Shown here: positions 47,960 to 59,061 of the stretch, piece by piece
Layout of the letters: the number at the start of each line of letters is the position of its first letter
How positions within the stretch are numbered: the first letter of the stretch is position 1
Assembly: GCF_000208745.1 (NCBI RefSeq)
Contig: NC_030854.1
Location: forward strand, 37,716,553 to 37,780,552
Source of the DNA: Theobroma cacao
Lineage: Eukaryota > Streptophyta > Magnoliopsida > Malvales > Malvaceae
Direction of reading: 5' to 3'
Length of the DNA: 64,000 bases
The notes under the pieces: generated by a model
Told to the model about the DNA's origin: nothing
What the model saw: only the letters and a program-made list of their open reading frames with translations
The model's database searches: none
Made by a program: the position numbers and the translations under genes

Positions 47960-50878
47960 ATGACAACTTCGTAGACCAAGTATGAGATTGAAAAGTTTAA
48001 TGGAAGAAACGATTTCAGTTTGTGGCGTGTTAAGATGCGCGCATGGCTAGTGCAACAAGGACTGTTGAAGGCACTAAAGGGAAAAGAACATCTTCCCTCG
48101 AATTTATCTGATAGTGAGAAAGATGACTTTATGGAAAAAGCACATAGTGCTATTCTCCTTGCTTTGTCTGATGAGGTGCTAAGAGAAGTCACGGATGAAG
48201 AATCGGCTGCTGCAGTGTGGTTTAAACTCGAAGGTATTTATATGACCAAGTCCTTGACGAATCGGCTTTATATGAAGCAACGATTGTATACTCTCAAAAT
48301 GAGTGAAGGTACGTCCGTTAATACCCATATTGATGAATTTAATAGAGTTATACTTGATTTAAAGAATATCGATGTTAAAATTGAGGATGAAGACTTAGCC
48401 ATAATTCTTTTATGTTATTTGCCTCCATCGTATGAAAATTTCGTGGATACTATGCTTTGCGGCCGAGACACTCTCACTTTCGAGGATATAAGGGCATCTT
48501 TAAATTTCAAGGAATTAAAGAAGAAAGTTGGTGGTATTCGGAATGAAAATCAAGCAGAAGGTTTGGTTGTAAATAGAGGTAGAGGTAAAGAGAAAGGCTT
48601 AGACAGAAAAGGTAAATCTAGAGCAAAAGGGAAAACTTGCTGGAATTGTGGTCAGAAAGGGCATTTTCGTCAAGACTGTATCAAATTCAAGGATGATGAA
48701 AAGTTTAATAAGTCTGAGAATACTGCAAACGTGGTTGGAGATGACTTTGATACTTTTGAGGAAACTGATAATGTTCTTGCAATTACTAATTGTAACCTGA
48801 TGGATACATGGATCTTGGATTCGGCTTGTTGCTTTCATATATGTCCTAGGCGTGATTGGTTTACAACTTATCAATCTGTTAATATGGGCACTGTACAATT
48901 AGGAGATGATTTCTCTCTCTCAGTTGTTGGAATTGGCACAATTAGAATCAAGATGTTTGATGGTATGGTAAGAACACTTGAGGTAAAACATGTCCCTGAC
49001 ATGAAAAAGAATTTAATATCCTTGAGTTTGTTAGATAAGAAGGGCTACAAATATAGTGGCCAAGATGGTGTCTTGAATGTATCTAAAGGAGCCTTAACTA
49101 TCATGAAGGGCAAGTTATCCGGTGACCTTTATTGTCTAGTGGGAAACACGGTCATTGAAACTGTTTCTGTGGTCTCATCTAATGATCCTGAAGATGATGT
49201 AACACGTTTATGGAATATGAGATTTGGTCATATGAGCGAGAGAGGGATTAGAAAACTAAGTAAGCATAGTTTGCTGTGTGGTCAAAAGAGTGGAAAGCTA
49301 GATTTCTGTGAGCAACGTAGAGTGAAATTTAGCACTAAAACTCATCAAACCAGGGGTACAGTAAACTACATCTATTTAGATTTGTGGGATCCTTCTCCGG
49401 TGGTATCAAAAGGTGGATCATTATACATGTGGATCTTTATTGATGATTTTTCAAGAAAGGTGTGGACGTATCTTCTAAAGGCTATGAGTGAAGTGTTAAC
49501 CACCTTTTTGCATTGGAAGGTATTGATCGAGAAGCAGACTAAGAAAAGGATCGAGAGCTTTCGAACAAACAAAGGTTTGAAATTTTGCAAAGGTGAGTTT
49601 GGTCTATTCTACAAGAATGAGAAAATCGTTAGACATCGCACTGTCGACAAAACACCATATCAAAACGATATTGTAGAATTGATGAAGAAAACACTTTTGG
49701 AGAGAGCAAAATACGTGTTCTCAAATGTTGGCCTAACCAAAGTATTTTGGACAGAAGCTATCAACAAGGCTTGTTACTTGGTAAATCGGTCTCCATCAAC
49801 TGCAATTGAATTTAAGACTCCCAAGGAAGTTTGGTCTGGTAAGCCTGCTGATTATTTTATATTGAGAGTATTTGGTTGTCCTGTTCATGTTCATGTGAGT
49901 GATGGTAAACTTGAGTTGAGGGCGACAGAGTGCATATTCCTAGGCTATGCATATGGGGTGAAGGGTTATTGGTTGTGGTGTACTGATTGTAAGTTCCCCA
50001 AGTTTATGGTGAGTCGGGATGTTACCTTTGACAAGTCTGCATTACTTTGTGGGATAAAGTCTAGAATTGCAAACACATCAGACCAAGAAGTTGGCAAGCA
50101 GGTGGAGCTTGAAATCAATGCTCTTGTGACAGTGCGAGATGATAGTGAAATCCAGAAAGAATTGCAAGAGGTACAAGAATTGGTATCTCAACGAAGCATT
50201 ACTTGTATTGATGGTGATTTTGATTCTTATGTTTTATTTGTGGAAGTAGAGATTGAAGAGCCTTACTTTTATCATGAGAAAATTATATATGTCGAGTCTT
50301 CTAAGAAGATTGAGTCTCTACACTGGGATCAAACATGGGAGCTTGTGAAAACACCTAAAGTTACTATTGAAGTTGGCTTAGTGTGTGAAGGAGGTGCAAA
50401 CATTAGTCGTAATGTGGTTGGCTTCTCCAAATCAGATTTTGCTGGTGATCTAGATAGTAGAAGATCTCAAACGGGGTATGTGTTCACTCTCTCAGGATCT
50501 GCAATCAGTTGGAAAGCAGTTCTTCAATCAACCTTTGCTTTGTCTACAACTGAAGCTGAATATATGGCTGTGACCGAGGCAGTGAAGGAGGCTTTGTGGC
50601 TTAAAGGCTTGGTTAGTGATCTTGGTTTTGAACAAACACAAACAGTTGTGTTTTGTGATAGTCAAAGTGCTATACATTTGACTAAAAATCAGATGTTTCA
50701 TGAGAGAACCAAACACATCCAAGTCAAGTGTAACTTCGTTCGAGAGATTATTTCTAAAGGTGAGATTGTAGTAAAGAAAATAGCTACAGATGAAAATCCG
50801 GCAGATATGCTAACTAAGTCAGTTTCTGGGATAAAGTTCAAGCATTGCTTGGACTTGATCGGTGTTCGTAGTGCTTGA
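47960..50878 (+). pseudogene. Copia gag-pol polyprotein, stop at codon 5, RT region missing
   Basis: The natural ATG at 47960 is followed by a TAG at 47972-47974. After that the same frame stays open to 50878. Gag (about 47985-48560, UBN2-type), CCHC zinc knuckle [14 protein letters not shown] (48638-48679), protease with active site reading DSA instead of DSG (48818-48826), and a GAG-pre-integrase and integrase core follow. In the integrase, the second catalytic acid is Asn (FRTNKG, 49568). After [11 protein letters not shown] (about 50350) the frame jumps within some 60 bases to RNase H ([20 protein letters not shown]). The RT with its YVDD site is therefore deleted in frame. The element cannot make a functional product alone; mobilisation in trans is conceivable. 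Confidence 0.9.
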
Positions 50879-50944
50879 GGCCCATTGGGGCAGTGGCGGT
50901 GTCGACAGAGATTGGTTCGTAAGGTGGAGCTTGGTGAATTCAAG

Positions 50945-50959
50945 CCTAAGGTGGAGATT
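50945..50959 (+). other. Polypurine tract
   Basis: AAGGTGGAGATT lies immediately before the 3' LTR and primes plus-strand synthesis in this element class. Confidence 0.75.
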
Positions 50960-51419
50960 TGTTAGGATAGTCTTGAATTGTGATTTAATTAGGATTGTTT
51001 AATTCTAATTAAATTAGTATACCTTACAAAATAGTTCTTAAATCTAGTTAGATTAGAATAACAATTTCTAATTCTATTAGGATAAGATTCCTAATTATAT
51101 TAGTATAAGGTTATTGTATTTGATACTAAAAAATGGACCCTATGGGGTTAAAGAATAATAATCACCTAGATTTAGAGAGAGTGATTTAGGGGTACGTGGG
51201 ATAAGGGTTATGAGGTTGAGACTGTTTCTTGTAATCTCCTGATTTTTCTCTTAGTGGATTTTTTTCTGTTACTGTGCCCGTGGACGTAGGTCATCAAAAG
51301 ACCGAACCACGTAAATTCTTGTGTTCTTGTGGGTGTGCTTGATTTCTTTCTTTCTTTATTCTATTGATTGGGTTAGATCTTGGGCAATTCTTTAGAGATA
51401 ATTTCGTAATTTCCCAACA
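50960..51419 (+). repeat. 3' LTR of the Copia element (460 bp)
   Basis: Aligns over its full length with the 5' LTR, with substitutions and small indels scattered throughout. Ends CCCAACA, directly before the CTCTA target duplication. Confidence 0.93.
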
Positions 51420-51467
51420 CTCTAGATGGAGTTCTCCTGCAGCCAACCCTTAAAAAGATACTAGTGA
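51420..51467 (+). pseudogene. 3' stub of the interrupted ZRK pseudogene
   Basis: Right target duplication CTCTA (51420-51424), then sequence matching the intact ZRK just downstream of the insertion point. Homology stops near 51467. There the sequence switches to a word shared with 57227-57270 and (inverse) 40515-40560. Confidence 0.75.
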
Positions 51468-52027
51468 ATACTCTACTCGTCAGTCATTCCCTAAAATTAA
51501 TGGATGCATATTTGATATTAAGCAAATCTCTGGTTATCAATTTATTAATCATTAGAATGATATTGCAGGTTCAGGTTCAAGTGGAAATGGTGCAATCATA
51601 CACTTATAAACCTGAACCAGAAAGCTCTAGTGTTGCACATCCCAATAAACTGTTCCTATTGGCTAGTGGAGCTCAATATGTTTTGATGTACCAACTGACA
51701 TAACAAAGACAGTACATTTTGGTGAACCAATTGGCAAAAAACAAAAGAATGTTTCACCCCAGTTCTGAAGGTGCTGCTTTTGTTTTGATCTATACTTGTT
51801 GGTAGCATAGGAGCCCCATATATGAACTACAAACTAAATGTTAGTTGGTCTACAGCCATGCACTAGAAACAATTTAAACAACATGGAGATTAAAGGTTAA
51901 AAGTTAAATTATGAGAAACCCCTCTACCTACTGTTAGAGAAGCTTGTTCATTGACTTTTAATTAGCCCAATGATTGGTGTTCTATGATCTTTTCATTAAA
52001 GAATGTATCTGTCTTACAAGTTTTTCA
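51468..52027. other. Spacer with a shared breakpoint motif
   Basis: Begins with a roughly 45-bp block (CATTCCCTAAAATTAATGGA inside) found also in both arms of the inverted duplication. The following sequence has one 79-codon frame (51464-51703, MVQSYTYKPEPESSSV inside) without a recognised relative. Not annotated as a gene. Confidence 0.5.
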
Positions 52028-52073
52028 ACTAGCAACCAGCATCCAAGAATTAATATAAAGATTTACGCCTTCA

Positions 52074-52558
52074 AAAAAAAAAAAGCCAACATCCAAGAAT
52101 ATATGATATCTAACATATCCAACCTCTATTTTCTGAAGAAACAAGAATCCAATTTATAGAAAACTATTCCACCATTAGAAGAAGCACAATATTCTCCTCA
52201 CTCTATTCCAGAGGTGAATGTTTTTTGTTCCCTACATGAAATTTCTCAAAAAAAAAAAAAAAAGCCAACATCCAAGAATGTATGATATCGAACACATCCA
52301 TCTTCTGTTTTCTGAAGAAACAAGAATCCAATTTATAGAAAACTATTCCACCGTTAGAAGAAGCACAAGATTCTCCTCACACTATTTCAGATGTGAATGA
52401 TTTTTGTTCCCCTGCACATGAAATATCTCAGAAAAAGAAAAAAAAAAGCCAACATCCAAGAATGTATGATATCTAACATATCCATCCTCTGTTTTTTGAA
52501 GCAACAAGAATCCAATTTATAGAAAACTATGAGGTGAACGTTTTTGGTTCCCCTATAG
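52074..52558. repeat. Tandem repeat of ~180 bp, three copies
   Basis: Each unit starts with an A-run and GCCAACATCCAAGAAT (at about 52085, 52264 and 52448). It continues through AAACAAGAATCCAATTTATA to a CCCT(A/G)CA.ATGAAAT end. Spacings are 179 and 184 bp. The third copy lacks the middle part (about 60 bp). Non-coding, origin unknown. Confidence 0.9.
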
Positions 52559-52569
52559 TTGAAATTTCT

Positions 52570-52926
52570 TTAAAAGAAAAAGGAAAGAAAAACACAAGAA
52601 GCAGGCAAGAGCAGCTTACATTTTTTTCTTTCTTTTGCCATATCCTTGGCCTCCATTTTACATTTCCTGGTGGCTTCATCCTTCTTGCACAGCTCTGCGG
52701 TGTGTCTATTTGGATAGCTATCCTCTCTTCTCGTGAAATCAGAGAAGTTACGGCTACAAGTCTTCACGACAGTATCGTTGTCCTTTGTTCTCTTACTCTT
52801 AGGGTCACCTCTCTCATTCGTACTTGTCGGTTCTTTCTTCCATTTCTTCTTAGATTGCATTGAAGAAGCACCTTTGGATGATGCTGATTTGGATGGGAAG
52901 CTTTTCTTGCCTTCTGACCCTGCCAT
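52570..52926 (-). CDS. Hypothetical basic protein, 118 codons, doubtful
   Basis: Frame from ATG 52926, rich in Lys, Ser and Arg (SKSASSKGASSMQSKKKWKK near the start) and ending in a hydrophobic tail read through a poly-A/T tract. The composition could fit a nucleic-acid-binding protein, a first exon or chance. The last 20 codons run into the tandem-repeat flank and are unlikely to be real. A long plus-strand frame overlaps. No family recognised. Confidence 0.25.
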   Translation of the reverse strand: MAGSEGKKSFPSKSASSKGASSMQSKKKWKKEPTSTNERGDPKSKRTKDNDTVVKTCSRNFSDFTRREDSYPNRHTAELCKKDEATRKCKMEAKDMAKERKKCKLLLPASCVFLSFFF

Positions 52927-53953
52927 GTCAATCTTGGAGTTTAATAGGTGGAATCTTGAGAGAGAGAATTGTTGACGTATAACATGTCAATTCAGGGCCA
53001 GTATGATCTTTAACAAATTAATAATACATATTGGTATGTATATATCATTTAAGATAACAAGAAAATATGAGAACGACGCCGTGCCAAAAGACTAACTGGA
53101 TTTACATATGTTTACATGCAAACAATCCATCTACTGCTCTTGGAAGTACCCCTTTCTTCTATTTATCAGATTCCAAGATGTTTGGTCCCTGAAAATGAGG
53201 TAAGTATCATCACCCATGAAATTCGATTTAATTCATAACTTTAATTAACTGGACCACATTCATGCATTCATCATATCATCTCTGTACTGTATGTCTTCCC
53301 TGCCCCTGTCCGGCACCAATACAAAAGGAAAGACAATCAAAGAGATAGAGTTAAATCTATCCACAACTAAATAAACGAGCAATCAAAAATGTCTAGACAA
53401 TGAATCCAAGCATTTGACTGGTAAGTTAGTGCATAATCTCTCTCAGAGTTTGAATTCCCTTTCTTCGAATTCCAAAAAAAAAAATTAAAACAATGTGTTA
53501 CATTAACACTATCTACTAGAATTTACTAACAACCATAGAAAAATTAGTAACTTAAAACTATCGAGTTTAAAGGTCCTTTAGCCTAATGCTTTGAAGGGAT
53601 GTCCAAAACACTTCTCACCATTTAAGTTCTTTATTGATTATCAACAAAGTAATCAATGATATTAAACAACATTTGAAACCAAATACTCCAAACAAATCAA
53701 CGATACAAAATTCTTAACCGCGGTATTTAATTAGCCAATATATAATTCTTAAAATACACTTTTTTCCTTAATCATGGTTTTTGTCCTGCTTAGTTTTTTC
53801 ATGATAAAGTTTATAATGAGGCTTTAAAGTCATGTAATAGAGGCCGTTGTAATGAAAGGGTCTGTTAAGAGGTCTTATAGGTATGTAATTGGTCTTAAAA
53901 ATTAATGAAATTCACCTTTTCTTCTTTAAAAAAAAAATAATAATATAGCTTAC
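52927..53953. other. Spacer, no gene seen
   Basis: Non-coding sequence with A-runs. No domain, splice-consistent exon or repeat recognised. Confidence 0.5.
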
Positions 53954-54191
53954 CTGTCCGTACACAATGATTGTTCCATTGGTTGCATTGACAGCATCTG
54001 CTTCAAAAGAAAAAGAAATACATATAAAACAGTTGATCAAACCATGAAATTGCAGAAATCAATCAATAAACAGGTTTCCCGTACTCAGATACAGTAGGTA
54101 GAACAAGAAACTCGTACATATGATCAGCTTGCATAGATTTGTCATAAAACACCTTACCAAAGCTAAACGTAAAGCCTTCTTCCTTATCATC
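53954..54191 (-). pseudogene. Orphan kinesin (KIN-1-like) motor fragment
   Basis: Two exon-like pieces on the minus strand: 54191-54087 reads EEGFTFSFGKVFYDKSM then MYEFLVLPTVS, and 53997-53954 reads DAVNATNGTIIVYGQ. Together they match the start of a kinesin motor just before the P-loop. The second piece has an AG acceptor and a GT donor at the expected Q|T junction; the donor of the first is not clear. No P-loop exon follows and no earlier exon was recognised, so this is a stranded fragment. Confidence 0.8.
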
Positions 54192-55341
54192 CTATCATAT
54201 ATAAACTCGAATCACTAAACTGAATTCTCTTCAAGTTTTTATCATTTATTTTTGAAAGTTTTTATAAAACAAAAGGTAATACAAACTCGAATCACTAAAC
54301 TGCTGCACCAGTTGCCTCTGTTGCCGTCTTGACTGCTAGTTTAACTAATCCCTGCTACCTAAAGACGCTGTCACAACCCAGTTGTTAAATGCATGAAATT
54401 TTGTATAAGCATTTTGCTCTCACCGCCTGCAATTTAGATTCCCCATCCCGTTTAATATCCATCTCAGAGCTGACTGTCTTATCCAAACCATTTCCATACT
54501 CCCGTTTAGAACTTTACCCCCGATCAGTTTTATTCTTTTTTTTTTTTGCAAAAAAAAAAAGGAATTCCATTGAAAGCAGAGGGAACAGTGTTCATCATCT
54601 AGGTTGTTAGAAGAGAATTTTGGCCAGAAGAACTAATTGATTCACTCTCTTTGGCCGATGAGTTTTATTCTGATGCTATACTGGTGCAAAATATTTGATT
54701 CACTCTCTTTTAACATTTTTGGCCGGTGTCTTGTGGAGCTTATAGTTTTTGTTGGTTCAATTCAATGCATAGCTTACCATTGCTGCTTGGATGGGAATTT
54801 GTACCTTCATTTGCTAATATTCTACATCATTCCACTACATAATTTCAACCGCTGTCGATGGGAATATTACTCGCTGGATGTATGGTTCCAGAGATGAGCA
54901 TAATGCTCCAGGTCACTGGTATACTACAATGCTTTATAGTTCGCACCACCCTTGCCTTAAGAGCCGAGTGTATAGTTTTGATAGCAATCTTTTGTTATAT
55001 TGAATAATTTTTATTAGATTGAACCATGTAGAATTAATTCACTTTATAAAAGAAAATCCAATCAGAACTAGGATATTCCAAATGGATTCAAACTTGAATC
55101 AAGGAGAAGTAACTCACTTTTTAAGAGCAAATCCATTCAAAAAATTGAGACAAACTTCAACAACAACTAGAAACCCGAATTGGAGTGAAACTAGTTACAA
55201 GAAAGCTTTCAGTATATATAGCTTCTGACTCTTAAAGGTTATGTCACTTGTCTGCTATCTTCTTTAGTTTTTCTCTTTGAAAAGCTTTCTCCTCTCTTCT
55301 TAATAGCAGTAATAGAAAGAAAATTCTTAGGCAAGGTGATA
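54192..55341. other. Spacer and 5' flank of AAA copy 2
   Basis: No gene recognised. The last 300 bp (from about 55030) resembles, in inverse orientation, the flank of AAA copy 1. Confidence 0.5.
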
Positions 55342-56773
55342 ATGGGACGAGGAATAGTGGGTGATATTATCACTAGCCTAATCCTTTTCTACGGGTTGAT
55401 TTCGCAATTGGTTCCTGATTGTTTCACAGAATGCATTGAGCTTTGGCAAGAGAGATTGAAGAACTATTTCTTTCCTAGCATTCGTATCATATTCAACGAA
55501 TTCAATTCTAGCCTTTGCTATCGTAGCATTGCATAGATTGCTATAGAGTACTACCTCAGTTCTAAATCTGTTGCAAGAGTTACCAAACTGAAAGCAGAAT
55601 CTTTAAAGAGAAAGGGGCCTCTTCTATTTTCTTCAGACGATTACGAGGACGTTGAGGATGAGTTTGAAGGAGTCAAGGTTACATGGTATAAGGGGAAACA
55701 TTCTCCTGAGAAGAAGATAATATATAAGCACCCTCCTGATGATAAAAATTATTACACTCTCATCTTTCATCCCAAATATCGAGACATTATCATGGAGCGA
55801 TATTTGAACTATATTTTGCAAGAGGGTAAAGCCATAAAAAAAAAAGAGGAGGCGCTTTACATGAATGATGGTGACGATGTGCTTTGGGATTATACATGGT
55901 TGGAACACCCTGCAAGCTTTGATTCTTTTGCGATTGATTCTGAGAAAAAAAAGGAGATAATTAATGATCTTATTGCATTTAGTCAAGGAAAAGAATATTA
56001 TTCAAAGATTGGCAAAGCTTGAAAACGTGGTTATCTCTTGTATGGTCCTCCAGGAATTAGTAAGTCTATCTTGATTTTAGCACTGTCTAATCTTTTGGGT
56101 TACAATATATATGATCTTGAGTTGACTACAATTAAGGACAATGCCTAATTAAAGAGTCTTTTGATTAATTCATCACGTAAAGAGTATTTTTGTGATCGAG
56201 GATATAGATTGTTCACTTAATATTGCGGGAAAACGTAAAATTAAAAAAGAAGATTCTGATTCTGATTATAATGATGAATATAAAAGTAAAAATAAAGTTA
56301 CATCATCAGAATTTTTAAATTTTGTCGATGGAATTTGGTCTGCTTGTAGTGGAAAAAGGATTATTGTGTTTACGACCAATCATGTTGACAAACTTGATCC
56401 AGCTTTGATCCGAAGGGGAAGAATGGATATGCATATCGAATTATCTTATTGCACTTTAGGAGGGTTTAAGGTGTTGGCAAAGAATTATTTGAACCTTGAC
56501 TCACATTCTCTCTTTGAAAAAATTGGAAACTTGTTGGAAGAAGTAAATATGACTCCAGCAGAAGTTTCTGAGCATTTGATATGCGGCAGAGTGGGAAGAG
56601 ATCCAAAGGCCTGCTTGGAAAGCTTGATAGAAGCCCTTGAAACTGCCAAGGAAAAGAAGATCAATGAGGAGGAAAAAGATGCTAAAGAAAAAGGAGGAAT
56701 AAAAAGCATAATGCCTGCAAGGAAGAGACGACCAATGAGGAGGAAAAAGATGCTAAAGCAAAAGGAGGAATAA
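55342..56773 (+). pseudogene. AAA-ATPase (BCS1-like, AtOM66/ASD type) pseudogene, copy 2
   Basis: Inverted partner of the copy at 41040-42544. It starts MGRGIVGDIITS and runs through the same conserved segments. Stops occur after RSIA (55534), in IGKA.KRGYLL (56020, replacing Trp) and after DNA (about 56147). A frameshift lies near 56175. Walker A reads GPPGISKS, so the usual Thr-Gly is lost, while Walker B FVIEDIDCSL is intact: the reverse of copy 1. Sensor VFTTNHVDKLDPALI and RRGRMD are preserved. The tail carries a partial tandem duplication (about 56668-56772) of a Glu/Lys-rich unit. Plant relatives are mitochondrial outer-membrane or ER ATPases linked to stress. Confidence 0.9.
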
Positions 56774-57478
56774 AAAAGGTCCAGTTAATAGATTTTGGTT
56801 AATTAATTATTTCAGATTTTGTTTTTTTGCTTTTATTTACTTTTAAATTTCTACCAAGGTTGAGACTTAAGAGCCAACCTGAACTTTGTAGTTAATTTTC
56901 AATTCTATTATTATTCTATAAGGATTGTTAATTTTGTTTCTTTTATACCCTGGTTTGCCATTATTATATTATTATATGCTAGTACATAATTACTTATAAT
57001 TAATATAGTACTTCCTAAAATTTATTAATGATTATAAATATGATTTTAAATTTTAACTTATTAATTTAATTTTTATCAATAATATTCATAAATATTTTTT
57101 TTAATTTCTTTATTTCGAATTCCAATTTAAGTTTTTTTATAAATATTAATAATCAAATTTTCATATTTTTTTTAATTTTTAATCGAATTCAAGTAAGTAA
57201 TGAATAGTTAATTTTAATCGAAAATATTCTACTCATCATCATTCCCTAAAATTAATGGAAGCATATTTGTGCAGTGTTGTAAATTGACCTACCCTTGAGA
57301 TGTAAAAATATAAAAAAAAAAATATTGAATTAATTAATATAACATTACAGCGGAGATATGAAAGCCTCACTATAGCTATTGAGCATGTAAACTACAACAA
57401 TCATCCACCTGGAATTTTATTGAATCCAATGGAATGGATATATGAACACCAGTTTTAAATTGAATTGAATAATCAAAG
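56774..57478. other. Spacer within the inverted-duplication arm
   Basis: AT-rich. From about 57227 to 57478 it is the inverse of 40320-40560. It includes the shared breakpoint block and the TGGATGATTGTCGTAGTTTA-like word, here inverted with small changes. No gene seen. Confidence 0.6.
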
Positions 57479-58386
57479 TTAGTGAATGTAAGAACATGAG
57501 TCCAAAGAAATATAAGACGTATATATTAAACTGATAGAAGTGAAGTAAATAGCTGAAATACATGGAGAAGCTTTATGAAGTTGCCTTAGCTGTTTTGCAA
57601 CATCAGTTATCGTTGGATGGTCTTCTGGATTTTCCTTGGTGCAACTAGGTACTATGTTTGCAAAAGCTACCAATTCATCACGATTGATTCCTTCACTTGA
57701 AATATTTTGATCCACAATTTCAATTAACCGATTGCTTTCAACATAGGACTGCACAAATTCTTCTACAATGGCATCCTCTGCAGCATAATATTGAGAAGCA
57801 TTGTTTGTTCCAGTCAAAAGCTCAAACAAGAGTCTGCCAAAACTATAAACATCAGCTTTTTCATTTATTTTTGAACCTTCCCAAACTTCTACCGCCATAT
57901 ACCCTGTTATCCCTGAGATAGCATCTTCTACATGGGATTTGCCCTCTGGAATATGGCTATGGAGAACGAGAACTCACTAAGCTTAGCAACATAATTTGAA
58001 TCCAATACTATTAATATCAGTGAAAGACCTCGGTGAATAATGGGTCTGGATAGAGCAGTATGGAGATATGCAACTGCAGTAGCTACATCCATTGCGATTC
58101 TTATTCTAGATTTCCATGTTAATGGCTCAGGCTGCCCCTCATGAACTTCACATATACATTTCTCGACCAAATTCATAAACAAGAACTGTGTTTTGAGTCT
58201 CTAAGCAGCATCCAATGAGTTTTCGAACATTCTTGTGAACAAGAAATGAACATGCCGGGAAATCTCTTGTTCAACATTGCAACCATCTGTTGCTTTGCTC
58301 TGCTCCTCAGAAGAGAAAGTGCGAATAGGAGTACATTTACCATTACACGAGGCAATGTGTGTAATCAATGCCAAACTCTTAAACAC
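57479..58386 (-). pseudogene. ZRK-like kinase pseudogene, fragmented
   Basis: Reads as a divergent ZRK: GKCTPIRTFSSEEQSKATDG, then frame breaks, LTWKSRIRIAMDVATAVAYL, catalytic loop HRGLSLILIVLD (Asp lost), a degenerate DFG (SEF), several stops, then KADVYSFGRLLFELLTG to KASPCIS. At least three frame changes are needed to join it. The usual stop after PCI is missing. The frame runs into sequence that matches the ZRK leader intron near 40235, so a deletion of about 280 bp relative to the other arm removed the stop. Confidence 0.85.
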
Positions 58387-59061
58387 AAATTTTAAAAATC
58401 GAATGAAGCTGATTGATATTGAGCTTTGAATTTAAGATCTTTGTTTCTAAATTTAATTTATGTATCAGCAATTTAATAATTGTAAGCAATCAGATTTATA
58501 TCAAGTCTATGCCTTCAACTAGAACAAGCTAAACAACTAAACTGAGCCTTTGATGAAGCCCGGAAGATTGCCAATTTGAGTTTATTTTCTATTTGTGATG
58601 GACCAGGGGCCTTAAGAATGCAATGAATTATTTCTCAATTTGAGTTACTTTATTTTCTTGGTTGAATATCTGCAAATGTTCTGCATAATGAACCTTGCCA
58701 TATCCTTCTTTCAACCAGATGAGAGTTCCAACAAGGGAATCTAGAATTTTATTACCATAACAGTCTTCTCTAGCTGCTTCAGCTGAAATTGTTATCTCTA
58801 AATCAAACAGATTTAAGAGAACTAGTAAACTAATGAATTTTGATAGTAAAATGCTAAAATCACAACCATACTTTTGTTTGACTTAATTTACATTTCCCTA
58901 GTGGAGCAACTCACTGACTTTCTTAAAACAGCATAATCTTACAGGCAGGTCAAGGTTCATAAATAATGGCTTAGAGGCTGGGGACCTATGCATACAAATA
59001 CAACTACAGCTTTCAAGATTTTTTCAGCTACTGAGTAATAATATAGCTACATGGGGCTAGG
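58387..59061. other. Spacer between kinase copies
   Basis: 3' flank of the ZRK at 59062, similar to the 3' flank of the ZRK at 61902 (for example TTACTTTATTTTCTTGGTTG-like words near 58650 and 61520). No gene seen. Confidence 0.55.

Larger units (their letters stand above)
47453..51419 (+). mobile_element. Ty1-copia LTR retrotransposon, defective but full-ended
   Basis: A complete element bounded by LTRs (47453-47913 and 50960-51419) and a perfect CTCTA target duplication. Primer-binding site, polypurine tract, gag, zinc knuckle, protease, integrase and RNase H regions are in the Copia order, but the reverse-transcriptase core is absent. About 35 differences were counted by eye between the LTRs (about 92% identity), so insertion is not very recent. 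It interrupts a ZRK pseudogene. Confidence 0.95.

Noticed and set aside
53380..53480. Possible tRNA-like stretch (AAGCATTTGACTGGTAAGTTAG)
   Set aside because: It resembles part of a tRNA box but no complete cloverleaf or correct spacing could be drawn. No tRNA gene is claimed in the window.
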